From the NCBI GenBank assembly GCA_965284565.1, contig OZ260100.1, positions 992,001 through 1,056,000 of the forward strand: 64,000 bases of DNA, given 5' to 3'. Of this stretch, positions 1 to 7,743 are shown piece after piece. Position 1 is the first letter of the stretch, and every line of letters begins with the position of its first letter. Under the pieces are notes generated by a model. The model ran no database searches, had not been told where the DNA came from, and saw only the letters and a list, made by a program, of their open reading frames with translations. Both the position numbers and the translations under genes were made by a program. This DNA comes from BRH-c54 sp965284565 (lineage in GTDB: Bacteria > Bacteroidota > Bacteroidia > Flavobacteriales_E > Vicingaceae).

Positions 1-1128
1 ATGTCTTGCACTAGAATGACAGTAGTTACAGTCTATTTTGTCGTCTCCAGCGTGAATTTTATGAGAGAATTTAATTGGTTGCTCAGGCTTATATCCTTGG
101 TGAACACCAATGGTAGCGGCACTTCCCATTAAATCTACCAATCCTGCAAAAACAAGAACTACTACAACAGCAGCAACATATCCTTTATTGTTACTTAATG
201 TATGTTTAAAAGCACCCATTAAAGAAACGGGGCCAGTATATTCTACGCCTGCTTTTTCAGCATTAGCTTTAGCTACCATCACTCTCGACTTGTTCAGCAT
301 CAAGATAACAATTAATAATGCGACACAAATCACACCTAATACTATAAAGGTAACCCATGGAGATTTTTCTTCTGTAGTAACTACAACTTCTTCTGTAGGG
401 GCAGCTTTTTTATCAACTGGAGGATTTGCAATATATGCTAATATAGCTTTAATGTCATCTTCAGAAACTGGTTGAGCTGGCATTGGTACTTTATTGTATT
501 CCTCAAAAATAGCAACCGCTTCAGGGTCTCCAGAAGCAATTAAGTCAGCAGAATTTTGAATCCATTTTACTAACCATTCTTGTGATCTTTTATCAGAAAT
601 ACCTTGCAAGCCTGGACCAACAACTTTATCAGCTCCTGCACTATGACAAGCTTTACAATTATTTTTAAATAATTTTTGTCCTTCTAAAACTAATGGATCA
701 ACTTCTCCACCTGCATCAGCAGTAGCAGCTTCTTTTGGCTCTTCTTTCTTTGCAGAAGAAGCTTCTGGATTAGCAATATAATCTATAATAGCCGTTAGCT
801 CTTCATCCGAAAAAGGATGTGCAGGCATAGGTACTTTGTTGTATTCTTCGAAAATTGCTATGGCATCTTTATCCCCATTGGCAATCATTTCCTGAGAATT
901 TTTGATAAAACCCATCAACCATTCTTTCGAACGTTTCTCAGTTACTCCCGCCAAACCAGGACCAACTAACCTATCTGAAGTTAGCTTGTGACACGCGGTA
1001 CAAGATGTTTTAAATAATTTCTCACCATCTTGTGCAGATAAATTTACCTGAACAAATAAAAATGAAAAATAAATTAACGCAAGTTTTAAAAGTGTACCTC
1101 TCGAATTGATTCTTGTTATCTTATTCAT
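1..1128 (-). CDS. actA: Alternative complex III cytochrome subunit ActA-like, with two fused cytochrome c domains (partial)
   Basis: The minus-strand frame opens at 1128 and runs off the left edge with 376 codons visible. A signal peptide covers about residues 1-32 (ends LSAQ). Two very similar monohaem cytochrome c domains follow, with CTACH at 43-47 and CKACH at 158-162; both carry the phrase FEEYNKVPMPA. After an acidic linker come two membrane segments. Then FSHKIHAGDDKIDCNYCH (third haem site, C367-C370-H371) begins, which is how the multihaem ActA of Bacteroidota alternative complex III starts. ACIII oxidises menaquinol and passes electrons to periplasmic cytochrome c or a terminal oxidase. 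The rest of the act genes should lie left of the window. A TAnnTTTG promoter box on the minus strand (TACATTTG, 1184-1177) lies 48 bases before the start. The assignment to ActA rests on the motif around the third haem, because the remaining haems are outside the window. Confidence 0.85.
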   Translation of the reverse strand, partial: MNKITRINSRGTLLKLALIYFSFLFVQVNLSAQDGEKLFKTSCTACHKLTSDRLVGPGLAGVTEKRSKEWLMGFIKNSQEMIANGDKDAIAIFEEYNKVPMPAHPFSDEELTAIIDYIANPEASSAKKEEPKEAATADAGGEVDPLVLEGQKLFKNNCKACHSAGADKVVGPGLQGISDKRSQEWLVKWIQNSADLIASGDPEAVAIFEEYNKVPMPAQPVSEDDIKAILAYIANPPVDKKAAPTEEVVVTTEEKSPWVTFIVLGVICVALLIVILMLNKSRVMVAKANAEKAGVEYTGPVSLMGAFKHTLSNNKGYVAAVVVVLVFAGLVDLMGSAATIGVHQGYKPEQPIKFSHKIHAGDDKIDCNYCHSSARH

Positions 1129-1432
1129 AATAAAACTGTTACAGTTGTTTCTTTAAACTAAACATAAAATGATTGACAAATGTATAAGAATACATCAGTT
1201 TTTGATAACATTTTTCGATTAAAATCTCCTTTTAAATATCAATTTAGAATTATTCTAAATAAGAAGGGTGTTGACTTATGATTTCTGTCATATAGCAGAA
1301 ATTGTTCACAAAAAGCGATAACAGCATGCACATCAATTAACAATGTTTAACATATCTTCTTTATTCCTTATATTTTAAAAATTATGTAGTTTTGGACTAA
1401 TTTATGTAATCTGAGTTTTATACACTTTTAAT
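1129..1432. other. Divergent intergenic region with two promoters and a small hairpin
   Basis: About 300 bases separate the divergent actA-like and SPOR genes. It holds TACATTTG on the minus strand (1184-1177) for actA and TAGTTTTG on the plus strand (1387-1394), 39 bases before the SPOR gene; both fit the Bacteroidota -7 consensus TAnnTTTG. A short inverted repeat ATTTCTG/CAGAAAT sits at 1281-1287 and 1296-1302, within TGAC-n11-GTCA-like symmetry. It could be a regulator site, but no factor can be named. No gene is visible here. Confidence 0.5.
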
Positions 1433-1846
1433 ATGCAATTAAAATTATTTTTAGGTTTCTTTTTATTTACCGTTATTAGTATTACTGTTTTCGGTCAGGA
1501 TACAACTACCCAAGACACCTCTAACATTAAAAAAGTTACTGTTGTTGTAGATAAAGCTATTGAAGGTATTAACGATACCTATAAAGCTGCTTACAAACTT
1601 TATGGTTATAGAATTCAATTAGCCTCAGAAAGTAGTAGTGCTCCTGCTCGCAAAATTAGAGCTGCTTTTATTCAAAAATACAAAGAAGTTCCAGCTTACG
1701 AAATTTACCAACAACCTTACTTTAAAGTGCGTGTTGGCGATTTTAAAACCAAATTAGAAGCTATAAAATTCCAAAAAGAAATTAGTAGTGACTACCCTAA
1801 CTGCTACATCGTTAAAGATGAAATTGAGTTTGAGAAGGAGAACTAA
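1433..1846 (+). CDS. Secreted SPOR-domain protein
   Basis: A 137-residue protein with an N-terminal signal peptide (about residues 1-22, ending VFGQ) and a C-terminal SPOR-type fold from about residue 56. The sequence pattern YRIQLAS...KIRAAFIQKY...YFKVRVGDF...EAIKFQKEI is the usual beta-alpha-beta signature of SPOR. SPOR domains bind denuded glycan strands of peptidoglycan. In Bacteroidota, small single-SPOR secreted proteins of this size are common, and their exact role is usually unknown. It is monocistronic by position: it diverges from actA and is separated from the next gene by about 120 bases. Domain call secure; function only inferred as periplasmic cell-wall binding. Confidence 0.75.
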   Translation: MQLKLFLGFFLFTVISITVFGQDTTTQDTSNIKKVTVVVDKAIEGINDTYKAAYKLYGYRIQLASESSSAPARKIRAAFIQKYKEVPAYEIYQQPYFKVRVGDFKTKLEAIKFQKEISSDYPNCYIVKDEIEFEKEN

Positions 1847-1944
1847 ATTTTTCTTGATTTCTAAATTTCTTCCATTTATTCATCTCCCTATCCACCCTAA
1901 AAAAATATCAAAAAAACTTGTTTAATTAAAAATATATTTATTTA

Positions 1945-1966
1945 CTTTGCAATTCAAAGTACTTTT
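1945..1966 (+). promoter_or_regulatory. Palindromic operator candidate, copy 1
   Basis: CTTTGCAATTCAAAG at 1945-1959 followed by TACTTTT. One base off a perfect 15-base palindrome. The same block recurs at 2950-2971. It lies directly before the ATG at 1971, overlapping the likely -7 element (TACTTTG, with a TTG 22 bases upstream at 1918). A natural candidate to bind it is the winged-helix protein encoded at 2641-2931, which would make the locus autoregulated; this is inference. Confidence 0.6.
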
Positions 1967-1970
1967 TAAT

Positions 1971-2627
1971 ATGAAAAATTCAAAACAACATTTAGAAGCC
2001 CTCTCAGGCATAAAAGATTTAATGGAGAAATCTACCAAGTTTATTTCATTAAGCGGTTTGTCTGGTGTGATAGCCGGAATTACAGCATTAATAGGGGCTT
2101 TTCTTGCCGACTTAAGAATAGAGCATTATCTGAATAATACCTTTACAAAAACCAGGTTAGAAATGTATCTTTCGGAAAACTTAATGGAAGAATTAGCTGT
2201 TGAGCTTTTTATTATCGCTACAATCGTTTTAGTCATCTCAGTTACTTTTGGAATTTTGCTTACTATGAGAGAGTCTAAGAAAAATGGTCAGCATATCTGG
2301 GGCAAAAACAGCAAATTATTACTACTAAACTTAATTGTACCTCTAGCTGCAGGAGGTATTTTCTGTTTAATATTAATGTATCATGGCTTATTTTATTTAC
2401 TAGCTCCAGCAACATTACTTTTTTACGGATTAGCTTTGTTTAATTGTGGAAAATATACCTTAGGAGAAATAAAATACTTGGGAATTTTACAAATTATTTT
2501 AGGCTTAATAAGTGCCGTATTTATTGGAAAAGGATTGTTGTTTTGGTCTATTGGTTTTGGTATTTTACATATTATTTATGGTGCATTAATGCACTTTAAA
2601 TATAATAATAAACCTCAAAACGCATAA
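1971..2627 (+). CDS. Hypothetical integral membrane protein, first gene of the XrtN-region operon
   Basis: The open frame could begin at a TTG at 1947, but that lies inside the palindromic promoter element, so the ATG at 1971 (MKNSKQHLEALSGIKDLMEK) is the better start, giving 218 residues. There are about six hydrophobic segments: near residues 25-45, 70-95, 110-135, 137-160, and two close to the C-terminus. I do not recognise a catalytic motif. It is followed after 13 bases by a winged-helix regulator, an arrangement often seen in Bacteroidota where a small DUF-type membrane protein and a one-domain winged-helix protein are co-transcribed, possibly as a sensor/regulator pair. Function unknown. 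Confidence 0.7.
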   Translation: MKNSKQHLEALSGIKDLMEKSTKFISLSGLSGVIAGITALIGAFLADLRIEHYLNNTFTKTRLEMYLSENLMEELAVELFIIATIVLVISVTFGILLTMRESKKNGQHIWGKNSKLLLLNLIVPLAAGGIFCLILMYHGLFYLLAPATLLFYGLALFNCGKYTLGEIKYLGILQIILGLISAVFIGKGLLFWSIGFGILHIIYGALMHFKYNNKPQNA

Positions 2628-2640
2628 AAAAAATAAGGCT

Positions 2641-2931
2641 ATGATTGAGGGATTGAATAAAATATTTGAAAGTAGAGTGCGATTGGGAATAATGTCTGTG
2701 CTAATGGTAAATGATGAAATAGATTTTAATTCATTGAAAGAACTGCTAAACGTAACCGATGGTAATTTAGCCAGCCATATTGCCGGATTAGAAAAAAACG
2801 AATATATAAAAGTGATTAAAGAATTTGTAGGAAAAAAACCAAAAACATCTTTTGCAGCAACGCCTTCTGGGAAAAAAGCTTTTCAAGATCACTTAACCGC
2901 TTTAGAAAATTTACTTAACCAACATAATTAA
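2641..2931 (+). CDS. Winged-helix DNA-binding transcriptional regulator
   Basis: A 96-residue single-domain protein of the ArsR/MarR-like winged-helix type (the short 'winged helix DNA-binding domain' family of Bacteroidota). It reads IFESRVRLGIMSVLM (helix 1), DFNSLKELLNVTDGNLASHIAGLEKNEY (helix-turn-helix with recognition helix) and IKVIKEFVGKKPKTSFAATPSGKKAF (wing), about residues 8-80. The gene follows the membrane protein at 1971 by 13 bases. Two near-identical palindromes flank this two-gene unit (1945-1959 and 2950-2964), so it probably represses its own operon and the following exosortase genes. No ligand-binding domain is present; a signal could come through the membrane partner. Confidence 0.85.
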   Translation: MIEGLNKIFESRVRLGIMSVLMVNDEIDFNSLKELLNVTDGNLASHIAGLEKNEYIKVIKEFVGKKPKTSFAATPSGKKAFQDHLTALENLLNQHN

Positions 2932-2949
2932 TTTTTTTTTATAACTAAA

Positions 2950-2971
2950 CTTTGAAATTCAAAGTACTTTT
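2950..2971 (+). promoter_or_regulatory. Palindromic operator candidate, copy 2
   Basis: CTTTGAAATTCAAAG at 2950-2964 is a perfect 15-base palindrome, followed by TACTTTT. It matches the copy at 1945 in 14 of 15 palindrome bases and in the downstream heptamer. It sits just after the regulator gene and 16 bases before the ATG at 2987, so it likely controls a second transcript that reads into the VIT/exosortase genes. Confidence 0.6.
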
Positions 2972-2986
2972 AAAAACTCAAAAAAA

Positions 2987-3295
2987 ATGAAAACACAGAA
3001 AACAAAAAATAATCAAAACAAAAGATTAATCAGCATTATCTTAGTTGTACCTGTTTTATTAATGATTCCACTAATAGCCATGCAGTTTACAAACGAAGTG
3101 AATTGGAGCCTCTCCGACTTTATTATAATGGGTGTTTTATTGCTTAGCACGGGTTTAATATGCGAACTGATAATACGAAGTGTACAAAAATCAACCTATC
3201 GAATTGCACTATGTATTCCTGTATTGGTGATGCTATTTCTTATTTGGGCAGAGCTTGCAGTAGGAGTTTTCGGGACACCTTTTAGTGGAAGTTAA
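2987..3295 (+). CDS. Small hypothetical membrane protein
   Basis: A 102-residue protein with a lysine/asparagine-rich N-terminus (about residues 1-14) followed by three hydrophobic segments, near 15-33, 45-63 and 75-96. No known motif recognised. It is the first gene after the second palindromic operator and precedes another small membrane protein by 18 bases, so it is likely co-transcribed with the VIT protein and XrtN. Small membrane proteins of this kind often accompany winged-helix regulators in this phylum. No function can be assigned. Confidence 0.6.
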   Translation: MKTQKTKNNQNKRLISIILVVPVLLMIPLIAMQFTNEVNWSLSDFIIMGVLLLSTGLICELIIRSVQKSTYRIALCIPVLVMLFLIWAELAVGVFGTPFSGS

Positions 3296-3313
3296 CTAAT
3301 TAAATAAATTTAC

Positions 3314-3820
3314 ATGAAAACACAAACAACCCATATCCTCACAAAAAAGATAAAAAGAATTACGCTGCTTTTTATAGTCTTATTAGTGTTAAGCGGAATT
3401 ACTGCTTTTCCGTTGCAAACGGAACTTAATTTCTTAACAGACTATTTCAATTTAAAAGCTTCCTCAGGATTAATTGCCCAATGGATAACCCAAGTTAGTT
3501 TAGCTTTAAATGAACTTAACAAAAACTATCCTTTCTTAGCTTATGGAACAGATTGGTTGGCTTTTTCTCACATCATTATCAGTCTGTTTTTTATAGGTGT
3601 TTACATCAATCCTGTTCAAAATAGTTGGGTAACAAAAGTGGGGATAATTGCTTGTTTACTAATTTTTCCTGTTGCTTTTATAGCCGGAAATTACAGAGGT
3701 ATCCCTTTGTTTTGGCAACTCATAGATTGTTGTTTTGGGGCTTTCGGACTCATCCCTCTGCTACTCATACATCAATTCACCAATCAAATCATTTCAATCA
3801 ATAATAAATCTAATTTTTAA
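3314..3820 (+). CDS. Hypothetical membrane protein upstream of the VIT/exosortase pair
   Basis: 168 residues with an N-terminal membrane segment (about residues 14-34), an extracytoplasmic stretch of about 45 residues, and three further segments near 83-98, 108-128 and 133-155. No conserved catalytic pattern is visible. It lies 18 bases after the preceding small membrane gene and 19 bases before the VIT gene, consistent with one transcript. Its place beside an exosortase and its single target suggests an accessory role, but that is only positional. Confidence 0.6.
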   Translation: MKTQTTHILTKKIKRITLLFIVLLVLSGITAFPLQTELNFLTDYFNLKASSGLIAQWITQVSLALNELNKNYPFLAYGTDWLAFSHIIISLFFIGVYINPVQNSWVTKVGIIACLLIFPVAFIAGNYRGIPLFWQLIDCCFGAFGLIPLLLIHQFTNQIISINNKSNF

Positions 3821-3839
3821 CAGTTAAACCTATTTACTT

Positions 3840-6371
3840 ATGGAAACGAAAAAAAACACCACCCAAAAAGACCCTATCTTTTTAGTAGGGCTAATCTTAA
3901 TTCCTATTTCTTTTGGAATTTATTTATTTCTCTATTTTAAAAATCAAAATGCTGGCAATGCCTTTCGAGAAAACGAAGGGGCTTACTACATCAATTATGT
4001 CATTGCTGCCGCATATTTTATTTTTAGCGTGTTCATCTATTTTTTCAAACATAAATTCAAATTCTCTCATTATAGTTATAAGCGGTTTGCCTGTGCATTA
4101 ATCTTATTTGCCATCAGCTGCTTTACCATCAATATTCCTTTTCCCATTTTTCATAAATTTTCTGCTTGGGTAAATGTTTACCTCATTGTGATGCACCTTG
4201 CTTTATTAGCCACTTGTTTTTTAGATACACTTCCTAGGTTTTTAAAGCATCTTGTATTTTTTGGTGTTGGATTAGGAACAGTTATGGCGTTGTATTTCAC
4301 CATTTATTTATTGCCTTTTTTGCCTATTATGTTTCTTGGAGCAGTATTTTTCGGACTATCTTTACATTTAGCAACTCCATTAATTTTGTTAATCACACTT
4401 TTAGTACAGTTTTTCAAAAACGGAAAAAATACTAAAGTAGCTTTTTATTCGGGCGTTGCTTTGCCTCTTTTATTCGTTGTTGTCTATGTTTTTCAGTGGA
4501 ATAGCACCAAGAAATTGATAGATAAAACCCATGCTACCATCATTACCAGACCTGACAATAAATTACCTAATTGGGTGCTATTAAGTCAGGAGTTGGGTGA
4601 TGATTTCTTCACTGAACGCATTTTAAAAGGCGATTTAATTTATGAAACCCATCTTTTTAGTGATAATTGGGGAATAATGGGCAATCAAAATTCTTTAGAT
4701 GAATTAAAAGAACACGACCCTTTGGTGGTTCTTGGAGCTGAACTATTAGGAACACTTAGTTTGAATAGGGAGGATAAATTAAAAATTTTAGAATCGAAAT
4801 TTGATTTGCGACATGCCACTAAAAGAAAACTATGGTCTGGAGAGAACCTTTCAACATCTACTGTATTATCCAATATTCAAGTTTTTCCAGATTATCGTTT
4901 AGCTTACACGGAAAAAATCATCCGAATTAAAAACAATTCTACTCGTAAATGGACCAAGCAGGAAGAAGCACTTTATACCTTCCATTTGCCTGAAGGATCC
5001 GTTGCCACTTCACTTTCACTTTGGATAGACGGAAAAGAAGAGAAATCCCGATTAACCACTAAAAGTAAAGCAGACAGTGCTTATACTACCATTGTTGGTG
5101 TAGAAAGAAGAGACCCATCCATTATGCATTGGCAAGAAGGAAATACTATTACGGTATATGTTTTTCCATGTACACAAGAGGAAGAACGTATGTTTAAAAT
5201 AGGCATTACCACTCCACTAAGGCTAAAAAATAATCAATTGGTGTTAGAAAATGTTTATTTTGAAGGCCCTGATGCTTCTGGTGCAGCAGAAACAACCATA
5301 GTGGAATTTAAAACGGATAAGCTCGACAACATTAATATTCCTAATCATTTTAGTGAAATAATGCCCAACAAATTTGAATATGCTGGCAATTATCATCCTT
5401 ATTGGGAAATAAGTTGTGCCAGTGTTCCACTTTCCACTCAAGCATTTTCATTTAATGGGAAAAGCTATTTAATAACAAAAAATCAACCAAAAACGATTCC
5501 TCAACATTTCAATACGGTGTATTTGGACATTAATAACTCATGGACTGAAAAAGAATTTTATGAGATATGGAATTCTGTAAAAGATAAGAAGGTGTATGTA
5601 TTTTATGACCAACTTTATCAGTTAGATGATAAAAATAAAGAAAGTTATTTCGCTCTTTTATCTAAGCTTAACTTCAGCCTTTTTCCATTGTATAAAATAA
5701 AAGATATTCCTCAATCTTTATTAATCACTAAATCAGGCAGCATTTCTCCTACCTTAAAAGATTTAAAAAATAGTGCTTTTAGTGATGAATTAAAAAATTA
5801 CTTATCCGAAAGAACTGAAAAAGTCAATCTCTTTAATTTGTCTGATGAACTTTCTCCTTACCTAAAAACATTGAAAGAATTTCAGGTTTTTAATTACGCA
5901 TCGGGAGATGTAGCGGCTCTTCAACATCTTCTAAATAAAAATGTTTTTGTTGCTATTAATCAAGATGAAAATAGTGTTTTGTTAGATATCTCTAATACCG
6001 TTATTAAAAGAGATGCTAACACCAGTACTTCTTCAGCTCCCGACCATTTACTACGTTTATTTGCTTACAATAAAATAATGCAAGAATGTGGTAGAAATTA
6101 TTTTACCACAGAAAATTATGTAGAAAACAACCTCATCGACATTGCTAACGAAGCCTATATTGTTTCTCCAATTTCCAGTTTAATTGTGTTGGAAACCATA
6201 AAAGATTATGAGCGTTTTGATATTGATAAAAACAAAAATAGTTTACAAAATGCTTCTACAGCATCCGCAGGTGCTGTTCCAGAGCCACACGAGTGGGCAC
6301 TTATAATTATTTTAATAGGCACATTGGTGTTTTTATATTACAAAAGAAAAAACACAATTAAAAAAATATAA
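3840..6371 (+). CDS. XrtN-system VIT domain protein with PEP-CTERM-like sorting tail
   Basis: 843 residues. The N-terminal ~225 residues form about seven membrane helices. A VIT (vault protein inter-alpha-trypsin) domain follows at about 344-465, recognisable by IIRIKNNSTRKWTKQEEALY, FHLPEGSVATSLSLWIDGK, and the paired strands ending FKIGITTPL. Beyond it lies a region that occupies the place of a vWA domain but has only a degenerate metal site (DINNS near residue 560). The C-terminus is a textbook exosortase signal: VPEPHEW (PEP at 814-816), one hydrophobic helix, then YYKRKN basic residues. The next gene, 3 bases downstream, is exosortase N, so this protein is almost surely its dedicated substrate, cleaved at the PEP motif and released or transferred. 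The cargo's purpose is unknown in any organism I know of. Confidence 0.88.
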   Translation: METKKNTTQKDPIFLVGLILIPISFGIYLFLYFKNQNAGNAFRENEGAYYINYVIAAAYFIFSVFIYFFKHKFKFSHYSYKRFACALILFAISCFTINIPFPIFHKFSAWVNVYLIVMHLALLATCFLDTLPRFLKHLVFFGVGLGTVMALYFTIYLLPFLPIMFLGAVFFGLSLHLATPLILLITLLVQFFKNGKNTKVAFYSGVALPLLFVVVYVFQWNSTKKLIDKTHATIITRPDNKLPNWVLLSQELGDDFFTERILKGDLIYETHLFSDNWGIMGNQNSLDELKEHDPLVVLGAELLGTLSLNREDKLKILESKFDLRHATKRKLWSGENLSTSTVLSNIQVFPDYRLAYTEKIIRIKNNSTRKWTKQEEALYTFHLPEGSVATSLSLWIDGKEEKSRLTTKSKADSAYTTIVGVERRDPSIMHWQEGNTITVYVFPCTQEEERMFKIGITTPLRLKNNQLVLENVYFEGPDASGAAETTIVEFKTDKLDNINIPNHFSEIMPNKFEYAGNYHPYWEISCASVPLSTQAFSFNGKSYLITKNQPKTIPQHFNTVYLDINNSWTEKEFYEIWNSVKDKKVYVFYDQLYQLDDKNKESYFALLSKLNFSLFPLYKIKDIPQSLLITKSGSISPTLKDLKNSAFSDELKNYLSERTEKVNLFNLSDELSPYLKTLKEFQVFNYASGDVAALQHLLNKNVFVAINQDENSVLLDISNTVIKRDANTSTSSAPDHLLRLFAYNKIMQECGRNYFTTENYVENNLIDIANEAYIVSPISSLIVLETIKDYERFDIDKNKNSLQNASTASAGAVPEPHEWALIIILIGTLVFLYYKRKNTIKKI

Positions 6372-6374
6372 AAC

Positions 6375-7742
6375 GTGCAACTACTAAAATATCATATAGA
6401 CCAAAAAATGCTAATCACCATAGGTTTAGCTGTCTTGACAACACTTTTGTGTGTTCAAAATCTTGCGTTCTATTTATTACCCACCACTTCTTTTTATGTG
6501 TTTTTAGCCATTACTCCATTTGTGTTTACCATTAATAAGGAAGAAAGAAAAATACGTTATGCTTTTTTTAGTTTGGGGTTTATTATTCTCTATTTTTTAT
6601 TGAAAATGCAGTTATTATTCTTTCTTTCTTTTTCAACTGGCATCTTGTTTATTATTGAAAGTCGAATGGGAAAAGTAAATACCCTTCCGCTGTTTATTAT
6701 TTTGCTTATTTCCCCTTATTCCTCTTTTATTTTTGATGTTTTTGGATTTCCTGCTCGTCTGTTACTTACTGATGTAGCTGCCAGCATGCTGTCTGTTGCT
6801 TTTGAACAAACTGCCAGTAATGGAAACAACATCATTATTCATAACCAAAGTTTTTCAGTAGATCCCGAATGCATGGGGCTAACCATGGTTGGGTATGCTT
6901 ATGCCACCACACTACTCTTTATTAATTCATTAGAAAACAAATACCAAACAAAATTGACTATTTACAAAGTATTAGGGATATTGGTACTAAGCACTTTTTT
7001 TATTGTTGTGGTAAATCTCTTTAGAATTATTGTGATTGTGTTGTTACAAGCTCCACCCGAAACAGTTACACATGAAGTAATTGGCTTACTTTCCTTTGGT
7101 GTTTATTTTTTATTACCCCTATTTTTTATTAGTAAGTTGATAATAAAAAGAAATAAAAATGAAACAACATCAATAAAATCAACGCTACCTCCTTCAAAAA
7201 AAATAATATTACCTTTAACTGTAGTAATTGTTGGTTCACTTACATTTTTTAATTTCAATAGAGATAATTATAGAAACATTCAACAAGATGATAAGAGTAA
7301 ACACATTGAAATAGCCAATTTTGAAAAATCAAATACCAATGAAAATGTATTGAAATTTGAAAATGAAAATGCTCTTATCTACATAAAACCATCTTGTCAT
7401 TTTTTTGGTCCTGACCATAATCCTACTATTTGTTGGAAAGGAAGTGGTTATGAATTTATCAATATAAAAACAGAAAAAATAGGAGCTTTTGAAATTTATA
7501 AAGCGGAATTAAAAAAAGACAACGAAATTTTACAAACTGCTTGGTGGTTTGATAATGGTCAAGAAAAAATCATCAGCCAATTAGAATGGCGTTGGAAAAC
7601 AGCTTTGGGAAACGAACCCTATCGGTTAATTAATGTTACTGCCATTTCGGAAAATGAACTTAACAAACAGATTAATGAGTTATTGCTAAAAAATCTATTT
7701 CAAAAAACTAAAAACAACTTTTTACTAGATAATAAAAGTTAG
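6375..7742 (+). CDS. xrtN: Exosortase XrtN fused to an EpsI-like domain
   Basis: 455 residues starting at GTG, three bases after the VIT gene stop; an ATG at codon 12 is an alternative. About eight membrane helices occupy residues 10-260. The exosortase active-site triad is visible: Cys166 in DPECMGL, Arg217 in VNLFRII, and His233 in THEVIGLLSF. After about residue 300 comes a soluble domain with NPTICWKGSGYEF and WRWKTALGNEPYRLINV, which resembles EpsI (DUF3485), the usual partner of exosortases, here fused to the enzyme. The protein should recognise the PEP-CTERM-like tail of the upstream VIT protein in the inner membrane. It converges on the SDR gene with one base between stops. Confidence 0.88.
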   Translation: MQLLKYHIDQKMLITIGLAVLTTLLCVQNLAFYLLPTTSFYVFLAITPFVFTINKEERKIRYAFFSLGFIILYFLLKMQLLFFLSFSTGILFIIESRMGKVNTLPLFIILLISPYSSFIFDVFGFPARLLLTDVAASMLSVAFEQTASNGNNIIIHNQSFSVDPECMGLTMVGYAYATTLLFINSLENKYQTKLTIYKVLGILVLSTFFIVVVNLFRIIVIVLLQAPPETVTHEVIGLLSFGVYFLLPLFFISKLIIKRNKNETTSIKSTLPPSKKIILPLTVVIVGSLTFFNFNRDNYRNIQQDDKSKHIEIANFEKSNTNENVLKFENENALIYIKPSCHFFGPDHNPTICWKGSGYEFINIKTEKIGAFEIYKAELKKDNEILQTAWWFDNGQEKIISQLEWRWKTALGNEPYRLINVTAISENELNKQINELLLKNLFQKTKNNFLLDNKS

Positions 7743-7743
7743 C

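Noticed and set aside
110..475. Plus-strand open frame of 121 codons opposite the cytochrome gene
   Set aside because: It is fully antisense to the actA-like frame, which has a signal peptide and three haem motifs. The plus-strand product is low-complexity Thr/Ala-rich with no family features.
1947..1970. TTG start giving an extra eight residues to the membrane protein
   Set aside because: Those bases form the palindromic operator and probable -7 element, which recurs upstream of 2987 in non-coding context; the ATG at 1971 is preferred.
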